Assembly (NCBI RefSeq): GCF_000381025.1
Contig: NZ_KB905825.1
Span: 1 to 64,000, forward strand
Direction: 5' to 3'
Length of the DNA: 64,000 bases
From: Streptomyces sulphureus DSM 40104
Lineage (GTDB): Bacteria; Actinomycetota; Actinomycetes; Streptomycetales; Streptomycetaceae
The position numbers and the translations under genes were made by a program. Positions 1 through 8,669 of this stretch are shown here, one piece after another (positions within the stretch are counted from its first letter, which is position 1; each line of letters starts with the position of its first letter). The notes beneath the pieces are model-generated. The model saw only the letters and a program-made list of their open reading frames with translations, had not been told where the DNA came from and did not search any database.

Positions 1-501
1 GGCAAGACGACCTTCGTCGGCGCGGTCTCGGAGATCAACCCGCTGCGCACCGAGGCGGTGATGACCTCGGCGTCGGCCGGGATCGACGACCTCACCCACA
101 CCGCAGGAAAGTCGACGACCACGGTCGCGATGGACTTCGGTCGTATCACTCTCGACGACGACCTGATTCTGTATCTGTTCGGTACGCCGGGGCAGGACCG
201 TTTCTGGTTCATGTGGGACGACTTGGTGCGGGGTGCGATCGGTGCGGTCGTGCTGGTGGATACGCGGCGGTTGGCGGACTGCTTCCCCGCGGTCGACTAT
301 TTCGAGAACTCGGGGTTGCCGTTCGTGATCGCCCTCAACGGCTTCGACGGTCATCAGCCCTACGGTCCCGAAGAGGTCCGCGAAGCACTCCAGATCGGCC
401 CGGGCGCCCCCATCATCACGACGGACGCGCGCCACCGTGCCGACGCCAAGAGCGGTCTCATCACCCTCGTCGAGCACGCGCTCCTCGCCCGGCTGCAGTA
501 A
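1..501 (+). CDS. cvnD: CvnD-type GTP-binding protein, 5' end missing (first conservon)
   Basis: Small Ras-like GTPase that forms the last component of a conservon, a membrane-associated signalling module of Streptomyces. The reading frame is open from base 1, so the start lies before the window. It begins inside the P-loop (GKTTFVG) and continues through the switch region, the G3 motif GTPGQDRFWF and an ALNGFD segment where classical GTPases have NKxD. It ends with taa. About 33 N-terminal residues are missing, judged from the second copy at 5548-6141, which is very similar. The cvnA, cvnB and cvnC partners of this first conservon should lie upstream. The second conservon follows on the same strand after about 400 bases. 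Confidence 0.9.
   Translation, partial: GKTTFVGAVSEINPLRTEAVMTSASAGIDDLTHTAGKSTTTVAMDFGRITLDDDLILYLFGTPGQDRFWFMWDDLVRGAIGAVVLVDTRRLADCFPAVDYFENSGLPFVIALNGFDGHQPYGPEEVREALQIGPGAPIITTDARHRADAKSGLITLVEHALLARLQ
1..501 (+). repeat. Tandem paralogous copy of cvnD (partner 5641-6141)
   Basis: This stretch aligns base for base without gaps to 5641-6141. Identity is strongly uneven: 1-95 is identical, 96-159 has 14 differences, 160-350 has only 2 differences, and 351-498 has about 24. This is a duplicated gene in two tandem conservons, with a mosaic pattern that looks like local gene conversion. Confidence 0.85.
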
Positions 502-909
502 CCACCCGCCGTGGTCCGTCGGTGTGCACCGCATGTGCAGATCGAGTGGCCGAACAACGAGCAAGTTGCCGTCCGCTGCACGTAGTTGTGCAGATCGGCG
601 GACCACGGCGGTACGCGGAACGTGGTCTTGGCCATCCTCGGCCTCACCTTCATAACGTTTCGATAGTGAAACGCAGCACCATTGAACACTGGTGGCGAGC
701 GGAGTGTTCCCCTCTGCGCACGATCCGCTCACCTTTTGTTCGTGCACGGCCCCAATGCCCGGTTTTCCGGAGCTCCGTGAACGCTTCCCGGTCGGCGAAC
801 CGACTGTTTGGAATGCGCAGCCGTGACGTGCTGGAATTCGTGAACTCAGCAGTAGTGACGGCGCGCTGCTGATCACGGGAGCGCTGGGCGCCGAGAGGTG
901 AGAAGTCGA
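502..909. other. Intergenic region before cvnA (about 400 bases)
   Basis: No convincing gene. It holds an imperfect 16-base inverted repeat (506-521 against 596-611), a direct repeat TGTGCAGATCG at 534-544 and 587-597, and a short dyad CGTTTC-N6-GAAACG at 656-673. The second conservon's promoter should be here, but I cannot pick a convincing -10/-35 pair. Confidence 0.6.
506..611. repeat. Inverted repeat with nested direct repeats downstream of the first cvnD
   Basis: CCGCCGTGGTCCGTCG at 506-521 is matched by its reverse complement, with one mismatch, at 596-611. Between and partly under the arms lie two copies of TGTGCAGATCG (534-544, 587-597). It starts 5 bases after the cvnD stop codon, so it could be a long-loop terminator or a regulator binding region for the next conservon. 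Function is inferred, not shown. Confidence 0.5.
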
Positions 910-3900
910 GTGAGGCGAAGCAAGGCGGGGCCTGAGCCGCAGGCCCGGGCGAAGACGCGGGGGAACTTCACCCCGCCGTCGTACACCACGACGCCCTCCG
1001 GCAGGTCTTCGGGCACACCCCAGGCGAACACCCCGGCAGGCGACGGGGGGCGAGGCGGCAAGGGCAGCCGCCTGTCCGTGCGCAACTGGCGCGTGGCCAC
1101 CCGGCTCAACGCGATCCTGCTGCTTCCGGTCCTGGTGGCGCTGGTGCTCGGCGCATTCCGCGTCAACGACTCCATGCAGACGTGGCGCGAGGCCGAGGAG
1201 GCACAGCGCACCGCCGAACTGGTGCAGGCGGCCTCGGAATACGGCAACGCCCTCATCAACGAGCGCGACCGCACGGCGCAGCCGCTCCTCAAGGGCGACC
1301 GCAACGCATCCGAGATAGACAACCTGCGCAACACCACCGACCAGGCGGCCCGCGACTTCCACAAGGCTGTCGACAACATGCCGGACAAGCCCGGCCTCAA
1401 GCGCCGCCTCGCCGCCTTCGAGGCGCACGAGCCGAAGCTGAGCCGTCTCCGCCAGGCCGCCTACACCTCCAGCCTCAGCGGTACGGAAACCGAAGAGGGC
1501 TACACCACCATCCAGCACCCGCTGATGGAGTTCGCCAACGAACTCGGCCTCGGCACGGGCAACGTGACCTCCTACGGTCGCACCGTCTACGCCATCTCGC
1601 TCGCCAAAGCGGCCGGTTCGCTCACGCGGTCCATCGGCACCCACCTCCTCGTCAAGCCCGGCCCCTCGGCCGCCGACAAGAAGCAGCAGCTCACCGCGTT
1701 CGCTTCGTACGCGTACCTGGAGAACATCGCCCTCGGCGAGTACACCTCGGGCGGCCGTCCCGAGGACATGCGGCTTCTCAAGTCGGAGACGGCCAAAGCT
1801 GAGCGGGACGGCAAGAAGAAGGTCGCCGAGGCACGGCGGGAGGCACGCTCCAAGGGCGCCCCCTTCGTCACCCCGCCCGACCGCAAGAAGATGATTGCGG
1901 CGATCGGGACGGGTGCCGGCGCCGACAAGCTGCGCAGCCAGGGGATCACGGCCGACACCTGGTTCCGGACGGCTTCCGGTACCTTCGAGGCCTACGAGAA
2001 GATCGAGCACCAACTCTCCATCGAGGCGGTCGAGGAGACGAGCCAGATCGCCTCGGATGCCAAGCGGGACGCCATCGCCAACTCGGCCCTCGTCCTCCTG
2101 GCGCTGCTCCTCGCGTTCGTCATCGCCGGCAAGATGGCGCGCTCGATGAGCCACCAGATGCGCACGCTCCGCACCGCCGCCTTCGACGTGGCCGAGCAGC
2201 GCCTGCCGACCCTCGTCGACCAGCTCTCCCGCACGGACCCGGGCAGCGTCGAAACCCGCGTCGAGCCGATGCCCATCGACAGCCGAGACGAGATCGGCGA
2301 AGTCGCCCGCGCCTTCGACCAGGTGCACCGCGAGGCCGTCCGCCTCGCCGCCGAGCAGGCCCTGCTGCGTGGCAACGTCAACGCGATCTTCACCAATCTC
2401 TCGCGCCGCAACCAGGGGCTGATCGAGCGCCAACTCAACATGATCACGGACATGGAGGAGAACGAGGCCGATCCGGACCAACTGGAGAGCCTCTTCCGGA
2501 TGGACCACCTCGCGACGCGCATGCGGCGCAACGGTGAGAACCTCCTCGTCCTCGCCGGCGAGGAGCCGGGCCGCCGCTGGGCGGAGCCCGTCCCGCTCGT
2601 CGACATCCTGCGCGCCGCCTCCTCCGAGGTGGAGCACTACGAGCGGATCGAACTCTCGGGCTTCCCCGAGACGGAGATCCACGGGCAGGTCGTCAACGAC
2701 CTCGTGCACCTCCTCGCCGAACTGCTGGAGAACGCCACCTCGTTCTCCTCCCCGCAGACGAAGGTCCGGGTCACCGCCACGCGGCTGCCGGACGGCCGCG
2801 TCATGGTGGAGATCCACGACAAGGGCATCGGCCTCACGGCCGAGGACTTCGCGGACATCAACCACAAGCTCGCCAACCCGCCCCACGTCGACGTCGCCGT
2901 CTCGCAGCGGATGGGCCTCTTCGTCGTCGGGCGTCTCGCCGACCGGCACGGCATCCGCGTCCAGCTCCGCCCCTCGGGCGAGCAGGCCGGCACCACCTCG
3001 CTCGTCATGCTCCCGGACGTGATCACCCACGGTGGCGGCGGCGAGCAGCCGGGCGCCGAGGAGGACTTCACCGTCTCCCGGATCATGGCTGAGCGGACCG
3101 TCGAGCCCGACTACGGCGGGGCCGCGCGCTCGGCCGGCGAACTCGGCTTCGACGACGGGCGCTACGAGGTCCCCGCCGATCCGTCGTCGCTCGACCCGGT
3201 GAGCCGCTCGCTCTACCGTGAGGAGCGGCGGGCCGCGCTGGAGGGGCATCATGACCCCGCTGTCACCGGCGAGCAGCCGTACGGACAGCAGCCGGGTCTC
3301 CCGCAGGGCGGGGCCGCCCAACTCGATGGTGCGCAGGGCGCGATGGGCCCCGGCGAGCACCAGGGCATGCCGCACGGTTACGGCGACCCGTCCGGCTTGC
3401 AGGGCCCGCAGGTTCCTCAACAGCAGCCCGATCAACCGCAGTTCGGCGGCGAGCAGCCGCAGCAGCCTGCTGGCGGATACCAGTACGGTCAACTGAACCC
3501 CCCTCAAGAACCCTTGTTCCAGGGCGAGTACGCCCCGGGCGGACCGGAAGCGGAAGCTGAACCTAGCGTTTCGAACACCCCGGGTGACCGCGTAGGCTTT
3601 GATCACCAAGGGCCGCTACCGAGCACCTACCGCTCCACCACCGAAGCCGGCCTTCCGCGCCGCGAGACCGGGCGGCGTCCGGGCAACGGAGGGCAGAGCG
3701 GTCAAGGTGCGCAGCAGCCCGCGCAGGACTCGTCGGTCCCACCGCAGCAGCCCCAGCAGGGGACGCAGCAGTCGGAGGCCGGATCGGACTGGCGGACGCC
3801 CAACGACGACCGCTGGAACAAGGCGGGACAGTTGCGCGCACCGCAGGTCGGTGGTGTCACCGACTCCGGCCTGCCGCGCAGAGTGCCCCGAGCCAACCTG

Positions 3901-4083
3901 GTGGAGGGCACGGCAGAGCAGAATCCGCAGGAGGGGCCGTCGGTCTCTCGTGCTCCCGAGGACGTCCGGGGCAGGCTGAGTAACCTGCATCGGGGCGTGC
4001 GCAGGGGGCGCACGGCGGGCGATGCGAATCAGAATGACCGACAGGGCTTCGGCCCCGGCAGCACCTACGATCAGGAGCGTTAG
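910..4083 (+). CDS. cvnA: Conservon sensor histidine kinase-like protein CvnA
   Basis: Membrane sensor of the second conservon, 1057 residues. The GTG at 910 is preferred because GAGAGGTGAG lies 7 bases upstream; GTG 898 is an in-frame alternative. A first membrane segment is at about residues 65-84. An extracytoplasmic helical sensing region of the nitrate/indole-sensing type follows, then a second membrane segment at about 391-407 and a HAMP-like region. An H-box-like MDHLATRMRRN sits near 530, and a histidine-kinase ATPase domain has the N-box ELLENATSFSS near 605 and DKGIGL near 640. The last 350 residues are a Gln/Pro/Gly-rich, probably disordered tail. In the family, CvnA is thought to signal through CvnB, CvnC and CvnD rather than a response regulator. 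The ligand cannot be inferred. Confidence 0.9.
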   Translation: MRRSKAGPEPQARAKTRGNFTPPSYTTTPSGRSSGTPQANTPAGDGGRGGKGSRLSVRNWRVATRLNAILLLPVLVALVLGAFRVNDSMQTWREAEEAQRTAELVQAASEYGNALINERDRTAQPLLKGDRNASEIDNLRNTTDQAARDFHKAVDNMPDKPGLKRRLAAFEAHEPKLSRLRQAAYTSSLSGTETEEGYTTIQHPLMEFANELGLGTGNVTSYGRTVYAISLAKAAGSLTRSIGTHLLVKPGPSAADKKQQLTAFASYAYLENIALGEYTSGGRPEDMRLLKSETAKAERDGKKKVAEARREARSKGAPFVTPPDRKKMIAAIGTGAGADKLRSQGITADTWFRTASGTFEAYEKIEHQLSIEAVEETSQIASDAKRDAIANSALVLLALLLAFVIAGKMARSMSHQMRTLRTAAFDVAEQRLPTLVDQLSRTDPGSVETRVEPMPIDSRDEIGEVARAFDQVHREAVRLAAEQALLRGNVNAIFTNLSRRNQGLIERQLNMITDMEENEADPDQLESLFRMDHLATRMRRNGENLLVLAGEEPGRRWAEPVPLVDILRAASSEVEHYERIELSGFPETEIHGQVVNDLVHLLAELLENATSFSSPQTKVRVTATRLPDGRVMVEIHDKGIGLTAEDFADINHKLANPPHVDVAVSQRMGLFVVGRLADRHGIRVQLRPSGEQAGTTSLVMLPDVITHGGGGEQPGAEEDFTVSRIMAERTVEPDYGGAARSAGELGFDDGRYEVPADPSSLDPVSRSLYREERRAALEGHHDPAVTGEQPYGQQPGLPQGGAAQLDGAQGAMGPGEHQGMPHGYGDPSGLQGPQVPQQQPDQPQFGGEQPQQPAGGYQYGQLNPPQEPLFQGEYAPGGPEAEAEPSVSNTPGDRVGFDHQGPLPSTYRSTTEAGLPRRETGRRPGNGGQSGQGAQQPAQDSSVPPQQPQQGTQQSEAGSDWRTPNDDRWNKAGQLRAPQVGGVTDSGLPRRVPRANLVEGTAEQNPQEGPSVSRAPEDVRGRLSNLHRGVRRGRTAGDANQNDRQGFGPGSTYDQER

Positions 4084-4084
4084 T

Positions 4085-4507
4085 GTGAGCCCGATGAGCC
4101 AGGCGGCGCAGAACCTGAACTGGTTGATCACCAACTTCGTGGACAACACCCCAGGGGTGTCGCACACGGTGGTGGTCTCCGCCGACGGACTTCTGCTTGC
4201 GATGTCCGAGGGGTTCCCGCGCGACCGCGCCGACCAGTTGGCGGCGGTGGCATCGGGTCTCACCTCGCTCACCGCGGGCGCCTCCCGCATCTTCGAAGGC
4301 GGCAGGGTCAACCAGACGGTGGTGGAGATGGAGCGCGGCTTCCTCTTCATCATGTCGATCTCGGACGGCTCCTCGCTCGCCGTCCTTGCGCACCCGGAGG
4401 CCGACATCGGCCTCATCGGGTACGAGATGGCCCTGCTCGTCGACCGCGCCGGGACCGTTCTCACGCCCGACCTGCGCGCCGAGCTTCAGGGCAGCCTCCT
4501 CAACTAG
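4085..4507 (+). CDS. cvnB: Roadblock/LC7-domain protein CvnB
   Basis: 140-residue single-domain roadblock/LC7 protein, expected to act as dimeric partner or regulator of the CvnD GTPase, as MglB does for MglA. It carries the diagnostic NLNWLITNFVDNTPGV opening and the VVVSADGLLLAMSEG strand. The start at GTG 4085 lies just after the cvnA stop (4081-4083) with AGGAG at 4073-4077. ATG 4094 is a second possible start, giving MSQAAQNLNW. A longer in-frame opening from 4022 would lie within cvnA and is unlikely. Confidence 0.9.
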   Translation: MSPMSQAAQNLNWLITNFVDNTPGVSHTVVVSADGLLLAMSEGFPRDRADQLAAVASGLTSLTAGASRIFEGGRVNQTVVEMERGFLFIMSISDGSSLAVLAHPEADIGLIGYEMALLVDRAGTVLTPDLRAELQGSLLN

Positions 4508-4859
4508 CGGGCGGAGGAAGGGGGAACGTGGGATCGAGACCGGAGGGGCTACGCAGCCGGGCGAAGCGGCGCAGCACCGGATACGCGCACCGACCGTTCT
4601 GCACCGGTGGACGCCGGACCTGCACAGCTTCCGCACAGATACACCCGAAATCGTCGCGTGTCCGGCGAACCAGCAGCGTCTCCCATGCGTTCCGTTAAAT
4701 GAGGCCGAGCTCTCAACCGGTAGACAGGCAGTGCGTATTGCGCCCCGGCGCCATACAGTGCGGGGACGCGCTGCGGTACTGCAGTCGCGATTCGGGGGGA
4801 CGATCCGAGGTCGCGGTGGGAGAACCGGTCCGCACGTCCGTGAGTCGGAGGAGGAGAAA
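4508..4859. other. Unusually long gap between cvnB and cvnC
   Basis: 352 bases separate two genes that are usually almost contiguous. A 56-codon open frame from GTG 4528 to 4698 has a good upstream GGAGGAAGGGG, but its product is unrecognised and basic, and I do not call it. A -10-like TACAGT is at 4754-4759 without a good -35. A separate promoter for cvnCD is possible. Confidence 0.5.
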
Positions 4860-5567
4860 GTGGCAACGCCCCCAGGAAGCCCGTCGCCGTACGGCGACGG
4901 CTATGACCAGCGGTCGCAGGGCGGCCAGACGCCGATCTCCGGAGCGGACGCGCCGTTCCCCAACCGCTTCAACTTCCCCTCGTCGCCGAGCGATCAGGCG
5001 ACCGGCCAGTGGCAGCAGGGCCAGCAGGGCCCGGGCTGGCCAGGCCCGAACGGCCCGCACCAGCCGGGCCCCCCGCAGCAACCGCACTACCCGGGCACTC
5101 CCCAACAGCCGTTCCCCCAGGGCCCGCCCGCGCCCTATGAGGAGGGCCCACCCCCGCGCATCGAGCCGACGCCGCCGCCGGCCCCCCAACCGGGCGCCGA
5201 GCAGGGCAAGCGCCGCACCGCCCAGCAACGCCTGGTGCGCCCCTACGCCATGACGGGTGGCCGGACCCGTCCCCGCTACCAGCTCGCCATCGAGGCGCTG
5301 GTGCACACCACGGCAGCCACCGCTCAGCTCCAGGGTCAACTCCCCGAGCACCAGCGGATCTGCCGCCTGTGCTACGAGATCAAGTCGGTCGCCGAGATCT
5401 CCGCACTCCTGTCCATTCCGCTCGGCGTCGCCCGGATTCTCGTCGCCGACCTGGCCGAGGCGGGCCTCGTCGCCATCCATCAGCCCGGCGGCGACGAGAC
5501 CAACGTCGACGGCCAGCCAGACGTGACATTGCTCGAAAGGGTGCTCAGTGGACTTCGCAAGCTCTAG
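4860..5567 (+). CDS. cvnC: DUF742 protein CvnC
   Basis: 235-residue conservon component. The N-terminal ~115 residues are a Pro/Gly/Gln-rich disordered stretch. The C-terminal ~120 residues form the DUF742 domain, which starts around RLVRPYAMTGGRTRP and contains CRLCYEIKSVAEISALLSIP and a winged-helix-like region. The start is GTG 4860 with GGAGGAGGAG immediately upstream at about 4847-4856. The frame is open far upstream, but that reflects GC bias. The 3' end overlaps cvnD by 20 bases, implying translational coupling. DUF742 proteins are thought to bridge the sensor and the GTPase. Confidence 0.9.
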   Translation: MATPPGSPSPYGDGYDQRSQGGQTPISGADAPFPNRFNFPSSPSDQATGQWQQGQQGPGWPGPNGPHQPGPPQQPHYPGTPQQPFPQGPPAPYEEGPPPRIEPTPPPAPQPGAEQGKRRTAQQRLVRPYAMTGGRTRPRYQLAIEALVHTTAATAQLQGQLPEHQRICRLCYEIKSVAEISALLSIPLGVARILVADLAEAGLVAIHQPGGDETNVDGQPDVTLLERVLSGLRKL

Positions 5568-6141
5568 CGGCGGAACAGTGGGAGGTTCCGGCCGTTCGAC
5601 CACCTCCGCGAAGATCGTGGTGGCGGGCGGTTTCGGCGTGGGCAAGACGACCTTCGTCGGCGCGGTCTCGGAGATCAACCCGCTGCGCACCGAGGCGGTG
5701 ATGACCTCGGCGTCGGCCGGGATCGACGACCTCACGCACACGGCGGACAAGACCACCACCACGGTGGCCATGGACTTCGGTCGCATCACCCTCGACCAGG
5801 ACCTGATTCTGTATCTGTTCGGTACGCCGGGGCAGGACCGTTTCTGGTTCATGTGGGATGACTTGGTGCGGGGTGCGATCGGTGCGGTCGTGCTGGTGGA
5901 CACGCGGCGGTTGGCGGACTGCTTCCCCGCGGTCGACTATTTCGAGAACTCGGGGTTGCCGTTCGTGATCGCCCTCAACGGCTTCGACGGCTACCAGCCC
6001 TACGGCCCCGAGGAGGTCCGCGAGGCGCTCCAGATCGGCCCCGATGCGCCGATCATCACGACGGACGCGCGCCACCGCTCCGACGCCAAGAGCGCGCTGA
6101 TCACCCTCGTCGAGCACGCCCTCATGGCTCGACTGCGCTGA
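5548..6141 (+). CDS. cvnD: Conservon GTPase CvnD
   Basis: 197-residue Ras-like GTPase, output protein of the second conservon. The P-loop GGFGVGKT is at residues 27-34, G3 is GTPGQDRF, and the G4 position reads NGFD rather than NKxD, as in the first copy. It starts at GTG 5548 inside the end of cvnC, so the two are probably translationally coupled. Nothing downstream resembles the accessory cvnE or cvnF (cytochrome P450) of some conservons. The next gene is the unrelated hydrolase at 6337. Confidence 0.93.
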   Translation: MDFASSSGGTVGGSGRSTTSAKIVVAGGFGVGKTTFVGAVSEINPLRTEAVMTSASAGIDDLTHTADKTTTTVAMDFGRITLDQDLILYLFGTPGQDRFWFMWDDLVRGAIGAVVLVDTRRLADCFPAVDYFENSGLPFVIALNGFDGYQPYGPEEVREALQIGPDAPIITTDARHRSDAKSALITLVEHALMARLR

Positions 6142-6166
6142 GCAACAGCGCAACCCCGACGTGTCA

Positions 6167-6195
6167 CGGCCGCATCGCCTCCGGGCATGCGGCCG
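6167..6195 (+). terminator. Hairpin after the conservon
   Basis: A 9-base perfect stem CGGCCGCAT (6167-6175) pairs with ATGCGGCCG (6187-6195) around an 11-base loop, 25 bases after the cvnD stop. There is no T-tract, which is common in Streptomyces terminators. Confidence 0.5.
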
Positions 6196-6336
6196 CACGC
6201 TTTCCAGCCCCGTCCCGAGTGTGCCGCCGGATAGCTCCCCGGCGGCTGCCGCGGCCGGTGCGGCCGCCCGCGCGAGCCCGCGGCGAGGTGTCATAGGCTG
6301 GAGCGTCAGTTCCGCAGGCCAGTGAAGGACACCCCC

Positions 6337-7119
6337 GTGCGCATCGCCAGATTCTCCCTCGACGGCACCGTCGGCTTCGGAGTGGTCGAAGGGGACGCGG
6401 AGACCGAAGGCGGCCCCGTCCTCGACATCATCAAAGGGCACCCCTTCGCCGAGTTCGAGCGCTCGGGCAAGAAGATCCCGCTCTCCCAGGTCCGCCTGCT
6501 TCCGCCGGTCCTGCCCAACAAGGTCGTCGCCGTCGGCCGCAACTACGCCGAGCACGCCAGGGAGTTGGGCAACGAGGTGCCGGACGTCCCGGTCGTCTTC
6601 TTCAAGCCCTCCACCTCGGTGAGCGGCCCGGGGGACCCGATCGTCCACCCGTCGTTCTCCTCCGAGGTGCACTACGAGGCCGAGCTCGCCGTCGTCATCG
6701 GCCGACTCTGCAAGGACGTCCCGAAGGAGCGCGCGCGGGACGTCGTCCTCGGCTACACCTGCGCCAACGACGTCACCGCGCGCGACGTCCAGCGCAGCGA
6801 GGACCAGTGGGCCCGCGCCAAGGGCTTCGACACCTCCTGCCCGCTCGGCCCCTGGACCGAGACCGACCTCGAACCGTCGGACCTCGGCCTGATGTGCACC
6901 GTCAACGGTGAACAGCGCCAACTCGGCCGCACGAGCGACATGGTCCGCTCCGTCGAGGACCTGATCGTCCACATCACCGAGGCGATGACGCTCCTGCCCG
7001 GCGACGTCATCCTCACCGGCACCCCGGCAGGGGTCGGCCCCCTGCGCGTCGGCGACGAGGTCGCCGTCACCATCGAAGGCATCGGCACTCTCACCAACAA
7101 GGTGATCAAGCGTGACTAA
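6337..7119 (+). CDS. Fumarylacetoacetate hydrolase (FAH) family protein
   Basis: 260-residue enzyme of the FAH superfamily, which covers hydrolases, decarboxylases and isomerases of 2-oxo or dienol acids. Seen: the core signature VAVGRNYAEHARELG, the metal-ligand strand VHYEAELAVVIGR, YTCANDVTARDVQ, and the closing DVILTGTPAGVGP. The start is GTG 6337 (VRIARFSLDGTVG) with GAAGGA at about 6325-6330; GTG 6322 is an alternative. The stop overlaps the gltX start by 8 bases, a Streptomyces arrangement that makes the two one transcript. The true substrate is unknown; names such as 2-hydroxyhepta-2,4-diene-1,7-dioate isomerase are only family labels. Confidence 0.9.
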   Translation: MRIARFSLDGTVGFGVVEGDAETEGGPVLDIIKGHPFAEFERSGKKIPLSQVRLLPPVLPNKVVAVGRNYAEHARELGNEVPDVPVVFFKPSTSVSGPGDPIVHPSFSSEVHYEAELAVVIGRLCKDVPKERARDVVLGYTCANDVTARDVQRSEDQWARAKGFDTSCPLGPWTETDLEPSDLGLMCTVNGEQRQLGRTSDMVRSVEDLIVHITEAMTLLPGDVILTGTPAGVGPLRVGDEVAVTIEGIGTLTNKVIKRD

Positions 7120-8629
7120 CGCGAGCAACGTCCGCGTACGTTTCTGTCCCAGCCCGACCGGCAACCCGCACGTCGGCCTCGTCCGTACCGCCCTCTTCAA
7201 CTGGGCGTACGCGCGGCACACCGGCGGCACCCTGGTCTTCCGCATCGAGGACACGGACGCGGCGCGCGATTCCGAGGAGTCCTACGAGCAGCTCCTCGAC
7301 TCCCTGCGCTGGCTCGGCCTCAGTTGGGACGAGGGCCCCGCGCCCTTCGACGTCGCCACCGGCGCGGGCGAGGGCGGCCCGCACGCCCCCTACCGCCAGT
7401 CGCTCCGCTCCGAGCTCTACCAGGACGTCGCCGCCCGCCTGCTGGAGTCCGGCCGCGCCTACCCCTGCTACTGCACGACCGAGGAGTTGGAGACCCGCCG
7501 GGAGCAGGCCCGCAAGGAGGGCCGCCCCTCCGGGTACGACGGCGCCTGCCGCGACCTCACGCCCGAGCAGATCGCCGCCTACGAGGCCGAGGGCCGCACC
7601 CACATCGTCCGCTTCCGGATGCCGGACGAGCCGATCACCTTCACCGACCTCGTCCGCGGCGAGATGACCTTCCAGCCCACGAGCGTCCCCGACTACGGCA
7701 TCGTCCGGGCCAACGGCAAGCCGCTCTACACCCTCGTCAACCCGGTCGACGACGCGCTGATGGAGATCACCCACGTCCTGCGCGGCGAGGACCTCCTCTC
7801 CTCGACCCCCCGCCAGATCGCGCTCTACCGGGCGCTGGCGGACCTCGGCGTCGGCAAGGGCATCGTCCCCGAGTTCGGCCACCTCCCGTACGTCATGGGG
7901 GAGGGGAACAAGAAGCTCTCCAAGCGGGACCCGCAGTCCTCGCTCAACCTCTACCGCGAGCGCGGCTTCCTCCCCGAGGGGCTGCTCAACTACCTCTCGC
8001 TGCTGGGCTGGTCGCTCGCCGAGGACCGCGACATCTTCTCGCTCGACGAGCTGGTCGCCGCCTTCGACGTCCGCGACGTCAACGCCAACCCGGCCCGCTT
8101 CGACCTGAAGAAGTGCGAGGCGATCAACGCCACGCACGTCCGCGAGCTCCCCGTCGAGGAGTTCGCGGCCCGCTGCGCACCGTGGCTCCGCGCCCCCTTC
8201 GCGCCGTGGCCGCCGGACAACTTCGACCAGGCGGCCTTCGACGCACTCGCCCCGCTCGCGCAGAGCCGCGTCACCGTCCTCTCCGAGATCACCGACAACG
8301 TCGACTTCCTCTTCCTCGACGAGCCGGTCTTCGACGAGAAGTCCTGGCAGAAGGCGATGAAGCCGGGCGCGGGCGAACTCCTGCGCACCGCACGGGAGAA
8401 GCTCGTCACCACCGCATGGCAGGCGGAGCTGCTCAAGGAGGCCGTCCTCACCGCGGGCGAGGCCCACGGCCTCAAGCTCGGCAAGGCCCAGGCCCCCGTC
8501 CGCGTCGCGGTGACGGGCCGCACCGTCGGCCTCCCGCTCTTCGAGTCCCTGGAGGTACTCGGCCGCGAGCGCACCCTGTCCCGCATCGACGCGGCCCTCG
8601 CGAAGCTCGCGGAACAGCCGGCGGAGTGA
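7112..8629 (+). CDS. gltX: Glutamyl-tRNA synthetase
   Basis: 505-residue class I aminoacyl-tRNA synthetase that charges tRNA-Glu with glutamate in the cytoplasm. The HIGH-like motif is PSPTGNPHVG near residue 20 and the KMSKS-like motif is KKLSKRD near 267. The C-terminal anticodon-binding half is intact and the length is typical. In actinobacteria such an enzyme often also charges tRNA-Gln with glutamate, for later amidation by GatCAB; I infer this but cannot prove it here. Starts at GTG 7112 inside the upstream gene. tRNA-Gln and tRNA-Glu genes, its likely substrates, lie about 700 bases downstream. Confidence 0.97.
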   Translation: MTNASNVRVRFCPSPTGNPHVGLVRTALFNWAYARHTGGTLVFRIEDTDAARDSEESYEQLLDSLRWLGLSWDEGPAPFDVATGAGEGGPHAPYRQSLRSELYQDVAARLLESGRAYPCYCTTEELETRREQARKEGRPSGYDGACRDLTPEQIAAYEAEGRTHIVRFRMPDEPITFTDLVRGEMTFQPTSVPDYGIVRANGKPLYTLVNPVDDALMEITHVLRGEDLLSSTPRQIALYRALADLGVGKGIVPEFGHLPYVMGEGNKKLSKRDPQSSLNLYRERGFLPEGLLNYLSLLGWSLAEDRDIFSLDELVAAFDVRDVNANPARFDLKKCEAINATHVRELPVEEFAARCAPWLRAPFAPWPPDNFDQAAFDALAPLAQSRVTVLSEITDNVDFLFLDEPVFDEKSWQKAMKPGAGELLRTAREKLVTTAWQAELLKEAVLTAGEAHGLKLGKAQAPVRVAVTGRTVGLPLFESLEVLGRERTLSRIDAALAKLAEQPAE

Positions 8630-8633
8630 CCTG

Positions 8634-8669
8634 CTTCGGGTCCCGGGGCTGCTGCTCCGGGGCCCGAAG
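8634..8669 (+). terminator. gltX terminator hairpin
   Basis: CTTCGGGTCCCGG (8634-8646) pairs with CCGGGGCCCGAAG (8657-8669) over 13 bases with a single G-T wobble and a 10-base loop. It starts 5 bases after the gltX stop. Confidence 0.7.

Noticed and set aside
4528..4698. 56-codon frame with good ribosome site between cvnB and cvnC
   Set aside because: Basic, Ser/Arg-rich product with no known relative; kept only as an observation because conservation cannot be tested here.
4697..4760. TTGCGC with TACAGT as a cvnC promoter
   Set aside because: The spacer would be only 10 bases, too short for a -35/-10 pair.
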